This document shows positions 27,344 to 37,591 of a DNA stretch of 64,000 bases, piece by piece. The first letter of the stretch is position 1, and each line of letters begins with the position of its first letter. Below the pieces are notes generated by a model. That model made no database searches. It was not told the origin of the DNA and saw only the letters and a program-made list of their open reading frames with translations. Source of the DNA: Candidatus Baldrarchaeum yapensis (GTDB lineage Archaea; Asgardarchaeota; Baldrarchaeia; Baldrarchaeales; Baldrarchaeaceae). The stretch spans positions 1 through 64,000 of the forward strand of contig JAEOSH010000005.1 of the NCBI GenBank assembly GCA_016840465.1. Reading direction: 5' to 3'. The translations under genes and the position numbers were made by a program.

Positions 27344-28138
27344 TTAGCATAAAATCAGGGGAAGAAGTATCTGGATTGAGTTATAAACAGTGTGGAATGT
27401 TATTGGTCCAGCGAGGGTTCGGTTGCTTTTTTCGTAAAGTGTGCCGATAAGCAGTCCTATCACAAAAATTATCGGCATTGTGTAAGGCTCAAGATGTACA
27501 AGCGCGAATATTGCCGACGAAATCATAACTGCTTTAAGAAATCCGAGACGTAAAGTTAATGCTTGTTGCAAGAATCCCCTGAAAACCATTTCCTCCGAGA
27601 GCCCGATAGCTAACATCGAAATTGTTATTATTGTTGCGTCCAGCGGTGAGAAAGTTAATTCGGCTACGCCTATGTCTAAGTAGCGTGACACTATTGATAC
27701 CATCACAGAACAAATTGCACCCCCAGTCGCTCCGAAAAATGTATGCTTCACGGCATTTTTTGGGTCTGCAGGCACGATTTTCATCCACGCTTTTAACACA
27801 TGCCAGTTATCAAAATAAAAGTATATTGCCAATATCATTGCCAACTCAGAGCCTGCCATCAAAGAGAGCATTACGAGAAATACCTGCTTAGAAGGAATCT
27901 CGTAGCGTGCGAAGAGAGCATAAACGAAATATGATGGAAGTACAAGTAATACAGCTATTAGCAATATGCCGAGTGACATCAACAACGCCGCAATGGGCAC
28001 ACCAATTGCATGAGTGAACTTAAACGGCAAAAGTCGCATCCCACAATGTATACAATATTTTCCGGTAATTGGGGTGAGATTTCCACAATTTCTACAAGCT
28101 ATCCTTCTTTCGTATTGATGGATTCTATTCACGATCAT
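27344..28138 (-). CDS. Zinc-ribbon CPBP intramembrane metalloprotease
   Basis: A 264-residue protein. An N-terminal zinc ribbon (CRNCGN...YCIHCG, residues 18-36) is followed by about eight membrane helices. CPBP motifs are intact: SEEMVFRGFLQQ, FALVHLEPY and FHTVYNS. It differs from the CPBP protein at 16029-16859 by the ribbon, which may bind a partner or regulate the protease. Its start overlaps the end of a short upstream frame. The substrate is unknown. Confidence 0.86.
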   Translation of the reverse strand: MIVNRIHQYERRIACRNCGNLTPITGKYCIHCGMRLLPFKFTHAIGVPIAALLMSLGILLIAVLLVLPSYFVYALFARYEIPSKQVFLVMLSLMAGSELAMILAIYFYFDNWHVLKAWMKIVPADPKNAVKHTFFGATGGAICSVMVSIVSRYLDIGVAELTFSPLDATIITISMLAIGLSEEMVFRGFLQQALTLRLGFLKAVMISSAIFALVHLEPYTMPIIFVIGLLIGTLYEKSNRTLAGPITFHTVYNSIQILLPLILC

Positions 28139-28310
28139 CGGAGCCCCCGGTGATATTGTCGGGGAATATGACGATCAATTTTACTGCGCTTTGATCTCTT
28201 AATGAAGTGATGAGTGTTGCAATATTTAATATTTGATAACGTGTCGGCCGTCTGACTGTACAGCATAGTTTGTTATCGTTGTACTGTACTTCAAACGTCA
28301 TCTTTGCCAC
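28125..28310 (-). CDS. Possible 61-residue protein upstream of the zinc-ribbon CPBP gene
   Basis: A short frame starting MAKMTFEVQYNDNKLC overlaps the CPBP start by 14 bases, as a translationally coupled leader gene would. No motif is recognised and no strong ribosome-binding site precedes it. It fills an otherwise empty 200-base gap. Confidence 0.35.
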   Translation of the reverse strand: MAKMTFEVQYNDNKLCCTVRRPTRYQILNIATLITSLRDQSAVKLIVIFPDNITGGSDDRE

Positions 28311-28401
28311 ATCGGAGCATTTTTAATGAACACGATGACACTCTTTGCTAACTACAGATCAAGAGACATTGATGGACACTAAAGACTTGGATGGGTTTGC
28401 C

Positions 28402-28812
28402 ATGAAAAGGGTAGCTATTGTAGATGTCGACCGTTGTGTCGGATGCCAGATGTGTATGTTCGCATGCACACGTAGGCACGGCGTGGGAGGGTTGGCGAGA
28501 AGCGCTATACACGTGAGGTCGGCAGGGGGTTTTGAAAGGGGTTTCGTCGTCATAGTGTGCAGGGCATGTTCGGATCCCCCTTGTGCAAAAGTTTGCCCTA
28601 CAGGAGCATTGAGGCCACGAAAAGGGGGCGGAGTCGTTCTTGATGAAAGGAAATGCATAGGTTGTGGGCTCTGTGCTGAAGCTTGTCCTATTGGCGCCAT
28701 ATTTTGGGATGATGAGAGAAATAAACCAGTTGTTTGTAAGTATTGTGGCTCATGTGCCGAGCATTGCCCACATGGAGTTATAAAGCTTGAGGTTTTGGAG
28801 GGAGGAGAGTAG
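28402..28812 (+). CDS. Polyferredoxin subunit paired with aldehyde:ferredoxin oxidoreductase
   Basis: A 136-residue iron-sulfur protein with four clusters of cysteines: CVGCQMCMFAC, CRACSDPPCAKVCP, CIGCGLCAEACP and CKYCGSCAEHCP. Such HycB/AorX-like proteins carry electrons to or from tungsten AOR-family enzymes. The start ATG 28402 begins MKRVAIVDVDRC; in-frame TTG 28345 and ATG 28372 are possible but add a poorly conserved leader. The AOR gene begins 1 base after its stop. Confidence 0.88.
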   Translation: MKRVAIVDVDRCVGCQMCMFACTRRHGVGGLARSAIHVRSAGGFERGFVVIVCRACSDPPCAKVCPTGALRPRKGGGVVLDERKCIGCGLCAEACPIGAIFWDDERNKPVVCKYCGSCAEHCPHGVIKLEVLEGGE

Positions 28813-28813
28813 C

Positions 28814-30577
28814 ATGGTGGATAAGCTACTAAGTAGGGTTTTATACATCGATCTTTCAGAGAGGAAGTTCTGGGCTGAGGATCGGCGAGACCTCTTCGAG
28901 GAATACCTCGGGGGAACCGGTGTAGCTATCAATCTTTTGCGCGAGGAATGTCCAAGAGGCGCAGATCCGCTGGGACCCGATAATGTTATAATATTTGCTG
29001 TTGGACCGCTGACAGCAGTCTTTCCTATGGCATCGAAGACTGTCGCACTGTTCAAATCGCCACATACGGGAAATCTCGGTGAGAGTCACGCTGGTGGAAG
29101 AAGTGCTGCTGCAATAAGGTTAGCGGGTTATGGTGCGATTGTGATAAAGGGGCAGAGTGATATACCTGTATATGTTGCGATCCACGGCGACAAGGTGTAC
29201 TTCAGAAACGCTATGGCGCTCTGGGGGATGAGAAGCACCTATACGGTCGGAAGAATAATAAGAGAGAACGAACCGGGTGCCGGAATAAGGACTATAATGA
29301 GGATAGGAAGGGCAGGAGAAAATCTCGTAACCTACGCAACGGTGGTGACTGAAACATACCGTCACTTTGGGAGACTTGGATTGGGCGCTGTCTTCGGTAG
29401 TAAAAAGCTAAAAGCAATAGTTATTTCGGGGAAGCATTCCATTCCGGTTGCTGATTCAAAAATGTACAAAGAAGTTTATGAAGAGATCTATAAGGCCGCC
29501 GTCAAATCCCCAGCAATGAAGAAGTATCATGATATAGGAACGGCGGTAAACATATTGCCCCTTAACGAATTAGGTGCACTGCCAACGATGAATCTTAAAA
29601 AATCAAGATTTGAAAACGCTGAAAAGATAGCGGGCGAGGCGCTCGCCGAGTACTATCTAGGAAGAAGAGTGGCGTGCGCTCACTGCCCGGTTGCATGCAT
29701 TCATTTGGCTATACTCAGAGAGCCTTACGTCGATGAACCTTATTTCTACAAGACAACATGGGTGTCGTATGATTACGAGCCGTTATACGCCCTTGGCACG
29801 ATGCTTGGTGGCACCGACGTTTTCAAGATGCTCAAATTAATGGAGGAGGTGGAGATCCAAGGACTTGATGCAATGAGCACTGGAGTTGTACTGGCATGGG
29901 CCACCGAGGCTATGGAGCGCGGCATGATTTCAACGAAGGAGACTCTTGGTGTTGAGTTGAAATGGGGAGATTATGACAACTATATAAAGGCCGTCCGCTT
30001 GATAGTCGAGCAACCAAATGAGTTCTATAAGGCGTTAGCGAGAGGGGTCGAGTATGCAGCATCGAAGTATGGAGGCCTAGAGTTCGCACTTGCTTTTGGC
30101 GGCAATGAGATGCCGGGGTATCACACGGGGCTCGCATGTTACGTTGGATATCTAACCGGGGCGCGGCATAGTCACCTCGACTCGGCGGGCTATAGTCTGG
30201 ATCAGAAGATGCTCTCAATGGAAAAGAGGCTAAGTCCCGAGGAGATAGGGAAGAGACTCTTTGAAGAGGAAAGTTGGAGGCAGATACTCTCGAGCTTAGT
30301 GGTGTGCTTCTTTGCAAGGGGGATCTACAAACCCGATATTGTTATCAAATGTCTCAAAGTGATGGGATATGATTTCGACGAGAACAGATTAATGGCGTTG
30401 GGCCGGAAAATTCTTCGCCTCAAGCATAAATTCAAATCTGACGAAGGATTCGATCCGAAAAAACTAAGAATTCCGAAGAGGATCCTTGAAACTGAAAGTC
30501 CACATGGAGTGCTCAGCGAGCAGGATATAAGAACGGCAGTGAATGCTTATTTTGAGGAACTTTACAAGGAACAGTGA
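28814..30577 (+). CDS. Aldehyde:ferredoxin oxidoreductase family tungstoenzyme
   Basis: A 587-residue AOR-family enzyme. N-terminal tungstopterin-binding features are present (YLGGTGVAINLL, KSPHTGNLGESHAGG). The [4Fe-4S] ligands are C288xxC291xxxC295 (CAHCPVAC) and about C498. It oxidises an aldehyde or a related substrate with ferredoxin. ATG 28814 follows GGAGGAG; an in-frame start at 28787 would overlap the ferredoxin gene. Pairing with a polyferredoxin suggests transfer to another carrier. The substrate subgroup cannot be told by eye. Confidence 0.92.
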   Translation: MVDKLLSRVLYIDLSERKFWAEDRRDLFEEYLGGTGVAINLLREECPRGADPLGPDNVIIFAVGPLTAVFPMASKTVALFKSPHTGNLGESHAGGRSAAAIRLAGYGAIVIKGQSDIPVYVAIHGDKVYFRNAMALWGMRSTYTVGRIIRENEPGAGIRTIMRIGRAGENLVTYATVVTETYRHFGRLGLGAVFGSKKLKAIVISGKHSIPVADSKMYKEVYEEIYKAAVKSPAMKKYHDIGTAVNILPLNELGALPTMNLKKSRFENAEKIAGEALAEYYLGRRVACAHCPVACIHLAILREPYVDEPYFYKTTWVSYDYEPLYALGTMLGGTDVFKMLKLMEEVEIQGLDAMSTGVVLAWATEAMERGMISTKETLGVELKWGDYDNYIKAVRLIVEQPNEFYKALARGVEYAASKYGGLEFALAFGGNEMPGYHTGLACYVGYLTGARHSHLDSAGYSLDQKMLSMEKRLSPEEIGKRLFEEESWRQILSSLVVCFFARGIYKPDIVIKCLKVMGYDFDENRLMALGRKILRLKHKFKSDEGFDPKKLRIPKRILETESPHGVLSEQDIRTAVNAYFEELYKEQ

Positions 30578-30595
30578 ATTTCCGTCAACATATTC

Positions 30596-31987
30596 TCACA
30601 CATAATCTTTTTTAGCACCCTCCTTTAGTGCATTCAACAATCTTAAGATCTTATTTACAACATCTATCGCATCTTTTCCTAATATTATCGTCATGGGCTC
30701 CTTTCCCCAATCCCCCCTGTGATATATAACGTCCGGAACCTGGCCCAACGCCTTTATCGCAACATCTGCTCCCCATATCGTGGATCTCCCTTCAATTTTC
30801 TTAACTTCAGGTGGTTCCTTGCTTCTGTCATAGAAAGAAACCTTCCAGCCTAACTCTTTGCAAACGTTAATGATTTCTTCTGAGTACTTTATGTTCATTG
30901 CTGCACGCACATTCGGGTCATACTTCATGGCTACGAGTACGTAATTTGCCACATGTCTCGAAGCTCCAAATGTGGGACATGCCGTCACCACAATTCTCTC
31001 GCCAGCTCTTACGATCCTGCCGGGTATACCGGCAACATCCATCGCACCCATGCAGTGTTCCACTGCCATCACAAGATTTGATCCCACCTCCGGTATTAAT
31101 TCGAAAAGACCATCGGCTCTTTCCAAGATCCTAATAGCCGCATCGATATTTTGTAGCACCAGTGCCCGTTCCGCCTCTCTATAAACGAATGCCATCGGAT
31201 CTACCGGACCTATGCCTCCTCCTACATCTAACCCGTATTTTATTGCAATTGTAACGATGTCTTTCGCTATCCTCACAGCCTTCGGTATCTCTCTTCCTTT
31301 TGCCAGTTCTGCAGCAATCGCTGCTGAAAAAACACAGCCCGTTCCATGGGTATTCTTCGTATCTATACGCTCACTCACATAATACCTAAATCTGCCATCG
31401 AAGTATAAAATATCGGTAACGACATTACCCCCTAAGTGACCTCCTTTTACAACAGCTGCTTTTGCACCCATGTCAACTATCGCTTTCGCTGCCTTCTCGG
31501 CATCCTCACTGCTCTTTATTCTCATCCCTGTTATTTTTTCGGCCTCAGGAACATTGGGCGTAACCACAGTAGCGATAGGAATCAGTCTTTTTACGAGTTT
31601 TTCAAAAGCTTCTTCCCTTATCAGCAGAGTACCACTCTTAGCACGAATGATGGGATCGACAACAAGTGGGATTTTCATAGCTTCAATGGCATCGGCAACT
31701 ACATCTATTATCTCGGAAGTGTACAGCATACCCGTCTTTGCCGCTTGAACGCTAAGATCGTTCAATATCGCATCTAACTGTTGTTTAACAATGTCCGGTG
31801 GAAGAGCATATACTTCGTGGACCCCCCTCGTATTCTGTGCGGTAATAGCAGTAATTACTGATGCGCCATAAACCCTTAACGCTGCAAACGTCTTTAGATC
31901 CGCTTGTATACCCGCGCCCCCGCTGGAGTCCGATCCAGCTATTGTGAGTGCGCAGGGAAACCTTTTTCCCTTCGAAATACTCACCAT
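30596..31987 (-). CDS. thiDN: ThiD-ThiN fusion for thiamine biosynthesis
   Basis: A 463-residue two-domain protein. Residues 1 to about 270 are HMP/HMP-P kinase ([38 protein letters not shown]). Residues about 290 to 463 match archaeal ThiN ([37 protein letters not shown]), which acts as thiamine-phosphate synthase. It thus covers pyrimidine phosphorylation and coupling to the thiazole. It is divergent from the M24 peptidase gene with a 52-base gap, so promoters must overlap or be very short. AGGTGATC precedes the ATG. Confidence 0.93.
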   Translation of the reverse strand: MVSISKGKRFPCALTIAGSDSSGGAGIQADLKTFAALRVYGASVITAITAQNTRGVHEVYALPPDIVKQQLDAILNDLSVQAAKTGMLYTSEIIDVVADAIEAMKIPLVVDPIIRAKSGTLLIREEAFEKLVKRLIPIATVVTPNVPEAEKITGMRIKSSEDAEKAAKAIVDMGAKAAVVKGGHLGGNVVTDILYFDGRFRYYVSERIDTKNTHGTGCVFSAAIAAELAKGREIPKAVRIAKDIVTIAIKYGLDVGGGIGPVDPMAFVYREAERALVLQNIDAAIRILERADGLFELIPEVGSNLVMAVEHCMGAMDVAGIPGRIVRAGERIVVTACPTFGASRHVANYVLVAMKYDPNVRAAMNIKYSEEIINVCKELGWKVSFYDRSKEPPEVKKIEGRSTIWGADVAIKALGQVPDVIYHRGDWGKEPMTIILGKDAIDVVNKILRLLNALKEGAKKDYV

Positions 31988-32039
31988 TTTATGATCACCT
32001 GATTCCTTCTACACCGAAAGTACTCACGTGGTGCTTTAA

Positions 32040-33197
32040 ATGGTACACCCCAAAATACCAATTGCCCAGCAAATGCTCAGGGAGATGGGTATAGACCTGT
32101 GGATGATCGTTTGTTCCGAGGCTTCCGACGTGCACAGCCCCTACCTCCTTGGTGTCACATGTTACTCGCGTCATGCAATAATAATACCCAGCACCGGAAA
32201 AAGCAGTGTGATAATTCACCAAATGGAGGGGCCCATGGTAGAACGCCAGGGAACAGTCGATGAGGTCGTAACGTATAGGTCAACGAGAGAGTTCGTTGAT
32301 AAATTGAAGGAAGTAGTGCTGTCAATATCCGAAAAGCCAAAAATAGCGCTGAATTTTGTAGAAAACCTATACGAAGAGGGCGGTGACCCCATTAATACAA
32401 TTACATATGGAGATGTCCTCGCACTACAGAAACTCTTCCCTGGGGCCACATTCGTTTCCGCAAAGGAGATATTAGAAAAATTGACATTAACAAAAAGTGC
32501 GGAAGAAATAAGATTACACGAGAAAGCAATAGAAATAACTCTAAAAGCTATGAAGGCAGCAATAGAATTCATAAAATCCGGGGTTTCTGAATGTGAAGTC
32601 GCCGCTGAGGCAGAATATGTTATGAGAAAGGAGGGGGCAGGAACGGCTTTTTCCACAATAGTTGCCAGTGGACCAAATAGCGCTGATCCACATCATGAAA
32701 CAAGCGAACGAAAAATAGGACGCGATGACGTTGTAATATTAGACATGGGGGCAAAATATAAGCTCATGGCTGCGGATATTACATGGACTGTGTTTGTTGG
32801 AAAAAATCCGCCAAAGGATCTAGAGAAAATTTACCGTATTGTTTTAGACGCAAAAAGAGAGGCAACTAATGCCCTTAGACCTGGTATTAAGGGGTGGGAA
32901 GTGGATAAGGCGGCGAGAGACGTAATTTACGGTAACGGTTTCTCGGATGAACATTTCAGCCATGGGACTGGTCATCCATTGGGTTTAGTCGTACATGGAT
33001 TAGGACCTGCGCTAACAAAGAAGGAGTGGTCTAAGAGAGCTGAGTTGGAGTTAGTACCTACAATGATAGTTACAATAGAACCAGGAATCTATATTAGGGG
33101 AAAATACGGTGTCCGATTGGAAGATGATGTTTTAATAACCGAGGATGGGAGAAGGATTCTCAGCAAAACGCCAGATAGCCTGTTAACGATCACTTAA
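32040..33197 (+). CDS. M24B Xaa-Pro dipeptidase/aminopeptidase
   Basis: A 385-residue pita-bread metallopeptidase. Ligand motifs: ILDMGAKYKLMAADIT (two aspartates), GTGHPLGLVVHG (histidine), IEPGIY and LEDDVLIT (two glutamates). The N-terminal domain is creatinase-like. It cleaves Xaa-Pro peptides in the cytoplasm. The ATG is close to the divergent thiDN start, so the message may be leaderless. Length is normal. Confidence 0.92.
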   Translation: MVHPKIPIAQQMLREMGIDLWMIVCSEASDVHSPYLLGVTCYSRHAIIIPSTGKSSVIIHQMEGPMVERQGTVDEVVTYRSTREFVDKLKEVVLSISEKPKIALNFVENLYEEGGDPINTITYGDVLALQKLFPGATFVSAKEILEKLTLTKSAEEIRLHEKAIEITLKAMKAAIEFIKSGVSECEVAAEAEYVMRKEGAGTAFSTIVASGPNSADPHHETSERKIGRDDVVILDMGAKYKLMAADITWTVFVGKNPPKDLEKIYRIVLDAKREATNALRPGIKGWEVDKAARDVIYGNGFSDEHFSHGTGHPLGLVVHGLGPALTKKEWSKRAELELVPTMIVTIEPGIYIRGKYGVRLEDDVLITEDGRRILSKTPDSLLTIT

Positions 33198-33387
33198 TAC
33201 ATTAATATCAGATCCGCTGCATACAATACCCGTTTAAGTAACTTATCATACTTTATATTCAATTTTATGCTTTTTGGCCAAGTTTTTTGCTTTAAACAAA
33301 AAAATGTTAATAAATACTGTCGTATTACGTCACTTTTTTAAGTGTATGTGTTGAAGGATCGTTTGAGGATGAGTAGAGGTGCCCAAG

Positions 33388-34851
33388 ATGAAAAAGGTGC
33401 TTAATAGAAGCATAGCGCTAAGTTTTGCATTCTATGTGCTATTGCTGTTCCCCATTGTCATCGCAGCTGCCTCCGCGGGCACCGCTTACGCGACAAAAAT
33501 CAGTAACGTTCAGATTCCTGCAAACTACGAGCAGATGGTATTAATGCAAAGAGCAAAAGTATACTCCGAAATTGTGACGTTAACACAGTTTTCAACAATT
33601 AGGGCCGGATTCATATATGTAGGTCCAATTGGAGACTATGGATGGACCCACGCTCATGATAGAGGAAGAAAGATAGTTGATGATAAATATAACTGGTTAG
33701 AAACAGTGTACGTAGAAAGCGTTAGTGAAGATAAATGTTATGATGTAATTAGGCAATTAGTCGAAGTTAACAAATGTAATGTTATATTTACAACGAGTTT
33801 TGGATTCATGGACCCAACACTTGAAGCGGCTAAGTACTACTACGATGAACTGGGTTGGAGAAATGTGACGTTCTTCCACTGCTCCGGTTTTAAGAACTAC
33901 ACTAATATGGGTAATTACTTTGCAGAGTTTTATCAAATCTACTACTTGAATGGTCTGATGGCAGGTGCATTGACAAAAACCGGCAAAGCCGGCTATGTGG
34001 CGGCACACTTAATTCCCGAGGTAATACGACATATAAACGCGTTTGCACTTGGCTTTAAAGAGGTCGCGATGCAACGCGGTTTTAAGAATCCAACCGTCTA
34101 TGTGATGAAAATAGGGAAGTGGTACGATCCGGATAAGGCTAGAGAGTTAGCGAAAATACTCGTTGAGGAGTATGGATGTGATGTCCTCGCGTTTACTGAG
34201 GACTCTCCAGCTGTTATACAGTATTGTCAGAAACTCTTTGAAGAAACAGGAAAACTCGTATACACATTCGCTCACTACAGTCCGATGCTAAAATATGGGC
34301 CAAATGTTACTGTAAGTGGACAACTTGCGCACTGGGAGGTTATATACGAGGACATATTGGTTAAGATACATGAAGGGAAACTAACGCCCAATAACATAAG
34401 CAATCTACCTCCATTCTACTACTGGTGGAGGCTTGGAGAGGGCGCAGTGGAGCTTGGATGTGACTATGGTGTTATGATAAACCCCATCTTCTTGGACGAT
34501 TTGAAGAGCATAACTGTCAAAGATAAATTGACGAATGAAACCGTATCAGCGTATGAATTGATAATGCGAAGATTAAATGCTATGAACAAGACAAAACCCG
34601 ACTTTGATCCGTTTACTGGTCCAATAAAGGCCGCGAACGGAACAATAGTGATAAAGGAGGGTGAAGTGCTACCTGAGAAGGATCTATGGGCATTATACTT
34701 TGGTATGAATTGGTTTGTTGAGGGAGTTGTCGTAATTGAGGAGAAGCCAGCGCCGTTTGCATGGGAGTGGTGGATGATAGCGCTAATAGCCGTGGCAGTA
34801 ATCGTGGTGGTAATAGTACTGGTGTCGCTTGCCAGAAGAAGGAGGCCTTAA
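33388..34851 (+). CDS. BMP/PnrA-family solute-binding protein with C-terminal membrane anchor
   Basis: A 487-residue extracellular receptor. It has an N-terminal signal peptide (residues 1 to about 30) and a BMP domain recognisable by IRAGFIYVGPIGDYGWTHAH, VIFTTSFGFMDP and GLMAGALTKTGKAGYVAA. A C-terminal helix (EWWMIALIAVAVIVVVIVLV) is followed by RRRRP. Several N-x-T/S sites suit archaeal glycosylation. BMP proteins bind nucleosides or related ligands. ATG 33388 follows GAGGTG; it leads a four-gene importer operon. A tail anchor replaces the lipid anchor of bacteria. Confidence 0.92.
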   Translation: MKKVLNRSIALSFAFYVLLLFPIVIAAASAGTAYATKISNVQIPANYEQMVLMQRAKVYSEIVTLTQFSTIRAGFIYVGPIGDYGWTHAHDRGRKIVDDKYNWLETVYVESVSEDKCYDVIRQLVEVNKCNVIFTTSFGFMDPTLEAAKYYYDELGWRNVTFFHCSGFKNYTNMGNYFAEFYQIYYLNGLMAGALTKTGKAGYVAAHLIPEVIRHINAFALGFKEVAMQRGFKNPTVYVMKIGKWYDPDKARELAKILVEEYGCDVLAFTEDSPAVIQYCQKLFEETGKLVYTFAHYSPMLKYGPNVTVSGQLAHWEVIYEDILVKIHEGKLTPNNISNLPPFYYWWRLGEGAVELGCDYGVMINPIFLDDLKSITVKDKLTNETVSAYELIMRRLNAMNKTKPDFDPFTGPIKAANGTIVIKEGEVLPEKDLWALYFGMNWFVEGVVVIEEKPAPFAWEWWMIALIAVAVIVVVIVLVSLARRRRP

Positions 34852-34859
34852 AAATGCCA

Positions 34860-34915
34860 TTTTCAACTATCTTCCATATTTTTCATTTATTTTTGTGTTT
34901 TTATGTTCATCAATT
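34860..34915 (+). terminator. T-rich attenuator/terminator between receptor and ATPase genes
   Basis: T-rich runs (ATTTTTCATTTATTTTTGTGTTTTTATG) in the 81-base gap after the receptor gene could end part of transcription. The receptor would then be made in excess of the transporter, as is common for importers. Confidence 0.35.
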
Positions 34916-34932
34916 GCTTGAGGTGATATCTC

Positions 34933-36516
34933 ATGTGTGAGAATTATGAGGTTGCTGTTCTTATGAAGAATATTACGAAGAGGTTCCACAACATCGTTGC
35001 GAACGATCGTATTACCTTTGACGTGAAGGTTGGAGAGATCCACGCACTCCTTGGAGAGAACGGCGCCGGAAAGACCACGCTCATGAATATCCTATTCGGG
35101 CACTATCGGCCCGATGAGGGCGAAATTTACGTTTATGGAAGAAAAGTGAAGATTTCCTGCCCACGTGATGCGATCAAGCTGGGCATTATGATGATCCATC
35201 AGCATCCACTCCTAGTGGAGAATCTTTCTGTACTGGAGAACATAGCGTTATTGTATGGTATACATGATTCACTAGGGTTGTTGCTTTCACCTAGGAAGTT
35301 GAGAGATAAGTTGACCGATATGATAGAGAAATACAATTTGAAGATAGATTTAGATGCTAAAGTCTGGCAATTATCTGCAAGCCAGAAGCAACAAGTTGAA
35401 CTCTTGAAGGCGTTAGTATACGATTCCAAAATATTGATACTTGACGAGCCAACTTCTATATTGACTCCAATTGAGAAGGAGTGGTTATTTTCGTTTATAC
35501 GGAAAATGAAGAGGGATGGTAAGTCGGTTATTTTCATAACACACAAGTTAGAAGAGGCCATCTCTATAAGTGATAGAATAACCGTCTTGCGCAGGGGTAG
35601 GGTTGTTGGCACTTTAAATTCCTCCGAAACTAGTGTCCAAGAGTTAGCAAGACTCATGATAGGAGAGGAGGGTTTGCGCAACGAGCGAATCGTATCCATT
35701 CAGAAAAGAGCGGATGGTGATCTGGATAATAAGCGTATCGTTCTCGAAGTCTCAGATCTCTCGGTATTAGACGATAGGGGATCGCCAGCCGTACGCGGTG
35801 TCTCCTTTGAAGTCTACGAGGGTGAAATATTTGGTATTATCGGTGTGTCAGGTAATGGCCAGACAGAATTAGTAGAAGCCATAACAGGTCTAAGAAAAGT
35901 GCAAAAGGGACGTATAAGGATTGATAGTCAGGACGTGACAAATAGAGGACCAAGGTATATTCAATCGTTAGGTGTTGCACATATACCGGAGCACAGAATT
36001 AAGCACGGAATAGTTTCCGAGTTGAGTGTTGCTGAAAACCTCGTGTTAAAAGTTTATAGGAAGCCTCCCTTCTGTAAAGGCCCGTATCTTAATTCAAAAG
36101 AGATATCACGGTGGGCTCGTGAACTCATATCCGAGTTTTCGATAGTGACTCCGAATGAAAAGATTCCCGTTGGACAACTTTCGGGTGGTAACATTCAGAG
36201 AGTTATCGTTGCGAGAGAGGTTTCTATGAAGCCAAAGTTACTAATCGCGGCATACCCCACGCACGGATTGGACATCGCTGCCACGAGATTTGTTAGGGAA
36301 ATTCTAAAGTCGGAGAAAGATAGAGGATGCGCCGTTCTTCTAGTTTCGAACGATATTGATGAGGTCCTCGAGCTGTGTGATAGGATCGCTGTGATGTATG
36401 AGGGAAGGATACTGAAAATTATAAGTGCTGAGGAGGCAACGAAAGAGAAAATAGGACTACTGATGAGTGGAGTTGATACGATTGAAGGTGCTCAGATCGA
36501 TCAACATTACCATTAG
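34933..36516 (+). CDS. ABC transporter ATPase with two nucleotide-binding domains (nucleoside/sugar type)
   Basis: A 527-residue protein with two fused ABC domains. The first has Walker A GENGAGKTT, a signature-like QLSASQKQQVE (degenerate) and Walker B ILILDEPTS. The second has a degenerate P-loop GVSGNGQTE, the signature LSGGNIQR and Walker B-like LLIAAYPTHGLD. This asymmetric arrangement is typical of BMP/RbsA-type importers (COG3845). GAGGTGAT precedes the ATG. Confidence 0.93.
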   Translation: MCENYEVAVLMKNITKRFHNIVANDRITFDVKVGEIHALLGENGAGKTTLMNILFGHYRPDEGEIYVYGRKVKISCPRDAIKLGIMMIHQHPLLVENLSVLENIALLYGIHDSLGLLLSPRKLRDKLTDMIEKYNLKIDLDAKVWQLSASQKQQVELLKALVYDSKILILDEPTSILTPIEKEWLFSFIRKMKRDGKSVIFITHKLEEAISISDRITVLRRGRVVGTLNSSETSVQELARLMIGEEGLRNERIVSIQKRADGDLDNKRIVLEVSDLSVLDDRGSPAVRGVSFEVYEGEIFGIIGVSGNGQTELVEAITGLRKVQKGRIRIDSQDVTNRGPRYIQSLGVAHIPEHRIKHGIVSELSVAENLVLKVYRKPPFCKGPYLNSKEISRWARELISEFSIVTPNEKIPVGQLSGGNIQRVIVAREVSMKPKLLIAAYPTHGLDIAATRFVREILKSEKDRGCAVLLVSNDIDEVLELCDRIAVMYEGRILKIISAEEATKEKIGLLMSGVDTIEGAQIDQHYH

Positions 36517-37579
36517 AAGGAGGGAACATGTACCTAGGATATTTGAGCTTTTGATCCCAGTGTGCTCCGCGGTTGTCGGCTTGGTCGTGTGCGCGCTGAT
36601 ATTTCTCTTGCAGGGAATAGATCCTATATATGCTTATTCCGAGATCTACCGTTACTCTTTGGGAGGGCCGATACAAGTATCCAATGTAATTAGGGTTATG
36701 ATTCCGTTAATACTCTGTGCAACGGGATTGATACTCGTGTTCCGTGCTGGAGTTTGGAACATAGGGGCTGAGGGACAAATACTAATAGGAGCCATTGTTG
36801 CAACCGGGGTGGCTCTCTTCGTACTCCAGGGCAATACTAACAGTGCACTTTTTATATTCTCCATGATAACTCTCGGATTCATATTTGGGGGGCTCTGGGC
36901 TCTTATTCCTGCGATTTTAAAGGCAAAGCTTGACGTAAATGAAATAATCACAACGCTGATGATGAACTATATAGCTGCTTATATACTTCAGTATCTAGTA
37001 TACGGTCCGTGGAAGGGAAAAAAGACGTTTGGTTTTCCGATCACTGATGAAATACCACCTCAAGCACATTTTCCATTAATTCCGGGGACATTAATTCACA
37101 TTCCTACATTGATACTCGCTATTTGCTCGATTGTGTTTGTATTCTTCGTGATGACACAAACGACCCTCGGTTACGAGATAAAGGTTTTTGGATCAAACCC
37201 GGATGCCGCGAAGTATGCTGGTATAAGCAAAACGAAAGTGATATTGATAACTATGTTCATAAGTGGTGGACTTGCAGGGGTTGCGGGAGCAGGGGAGATC
37301 GGAGGTGTGCATCATCGGTTAATATATAACCCATGGAGTATTTCTGCAAACTATGGGTTTACTGCGATCATAGTTGCGTTTCTCGCAAGACTAAATCCCA
37401 TAGGTATCATCCCCGCAGCGTTTCTGATGGCAATATTGATAGTTGGAACAAGAGCTTTGCAAATAACATTTAACTTGCCAGTAGGTGTGATTAATGTCTT
37501 TAATGGGAGTATTTTGATAACGATGGTGAGTATGGAGTTTTTCAGACATTATAGGATCGTAATAAGAAGATCCGAGTGA
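36467..37579 (+). CDS. ABC importer permease 1 (BMP-type)
   Basis: A 370-residue permease with about ten helices, family COG4603, partner of the BMP receptor. FRAGVWNIGAEGQILIGAI and LDVNEIITTLMMNYIAAY are the conserved permease motifs. The start is unclear: GTG 36467 overlaps the ATPase gene by 50 bases, and TTG 36482 and GTG 36488 are also in frame. A second permease follows after 12 bases. Confidence 0.9.
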   Translation: MELIRLKVLRSINITIRRREHVPRIFELLIPVCSAVVGLVVCALIFLLQGIDPIYAYSEIYRYSLGGPIQVSNVIRVMIPLILCATGLILVFRAGVWNIGAEGQILIGAIVATGVALFVLQGNTNSALFIFSMITLGFIFGGLWALIPAILKAKLDVNEIITTLMMNYIAAYILQYLVYGPWKGKKTFGFPITDEIPPQAHFPLIPGTLIHIPTLILAICSIVFVFFVMTQTTLGYEIKVFGSNPDAAKYAGISKTKVILITMFISGGLAGVAGAGEIGGVHHRLIYNPWSISANYGFTAIIVAFLARLNPIGIIPAAFLMAILIVGTRALQITFNLPVGVINVFNGSILITMVSMEFFRHYRIVIRRSE

Positions 37580-37591
37580 GGTGAGCGTCAC

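Noticed and set aside
28208-28254. Plus-strand C/D box-like pattern (GTGATGA ... CTGA)
   Set aside because: D' is missing, C' is poor, and neither guide resembles the complement of a conserved rRNA segment that I recognise.
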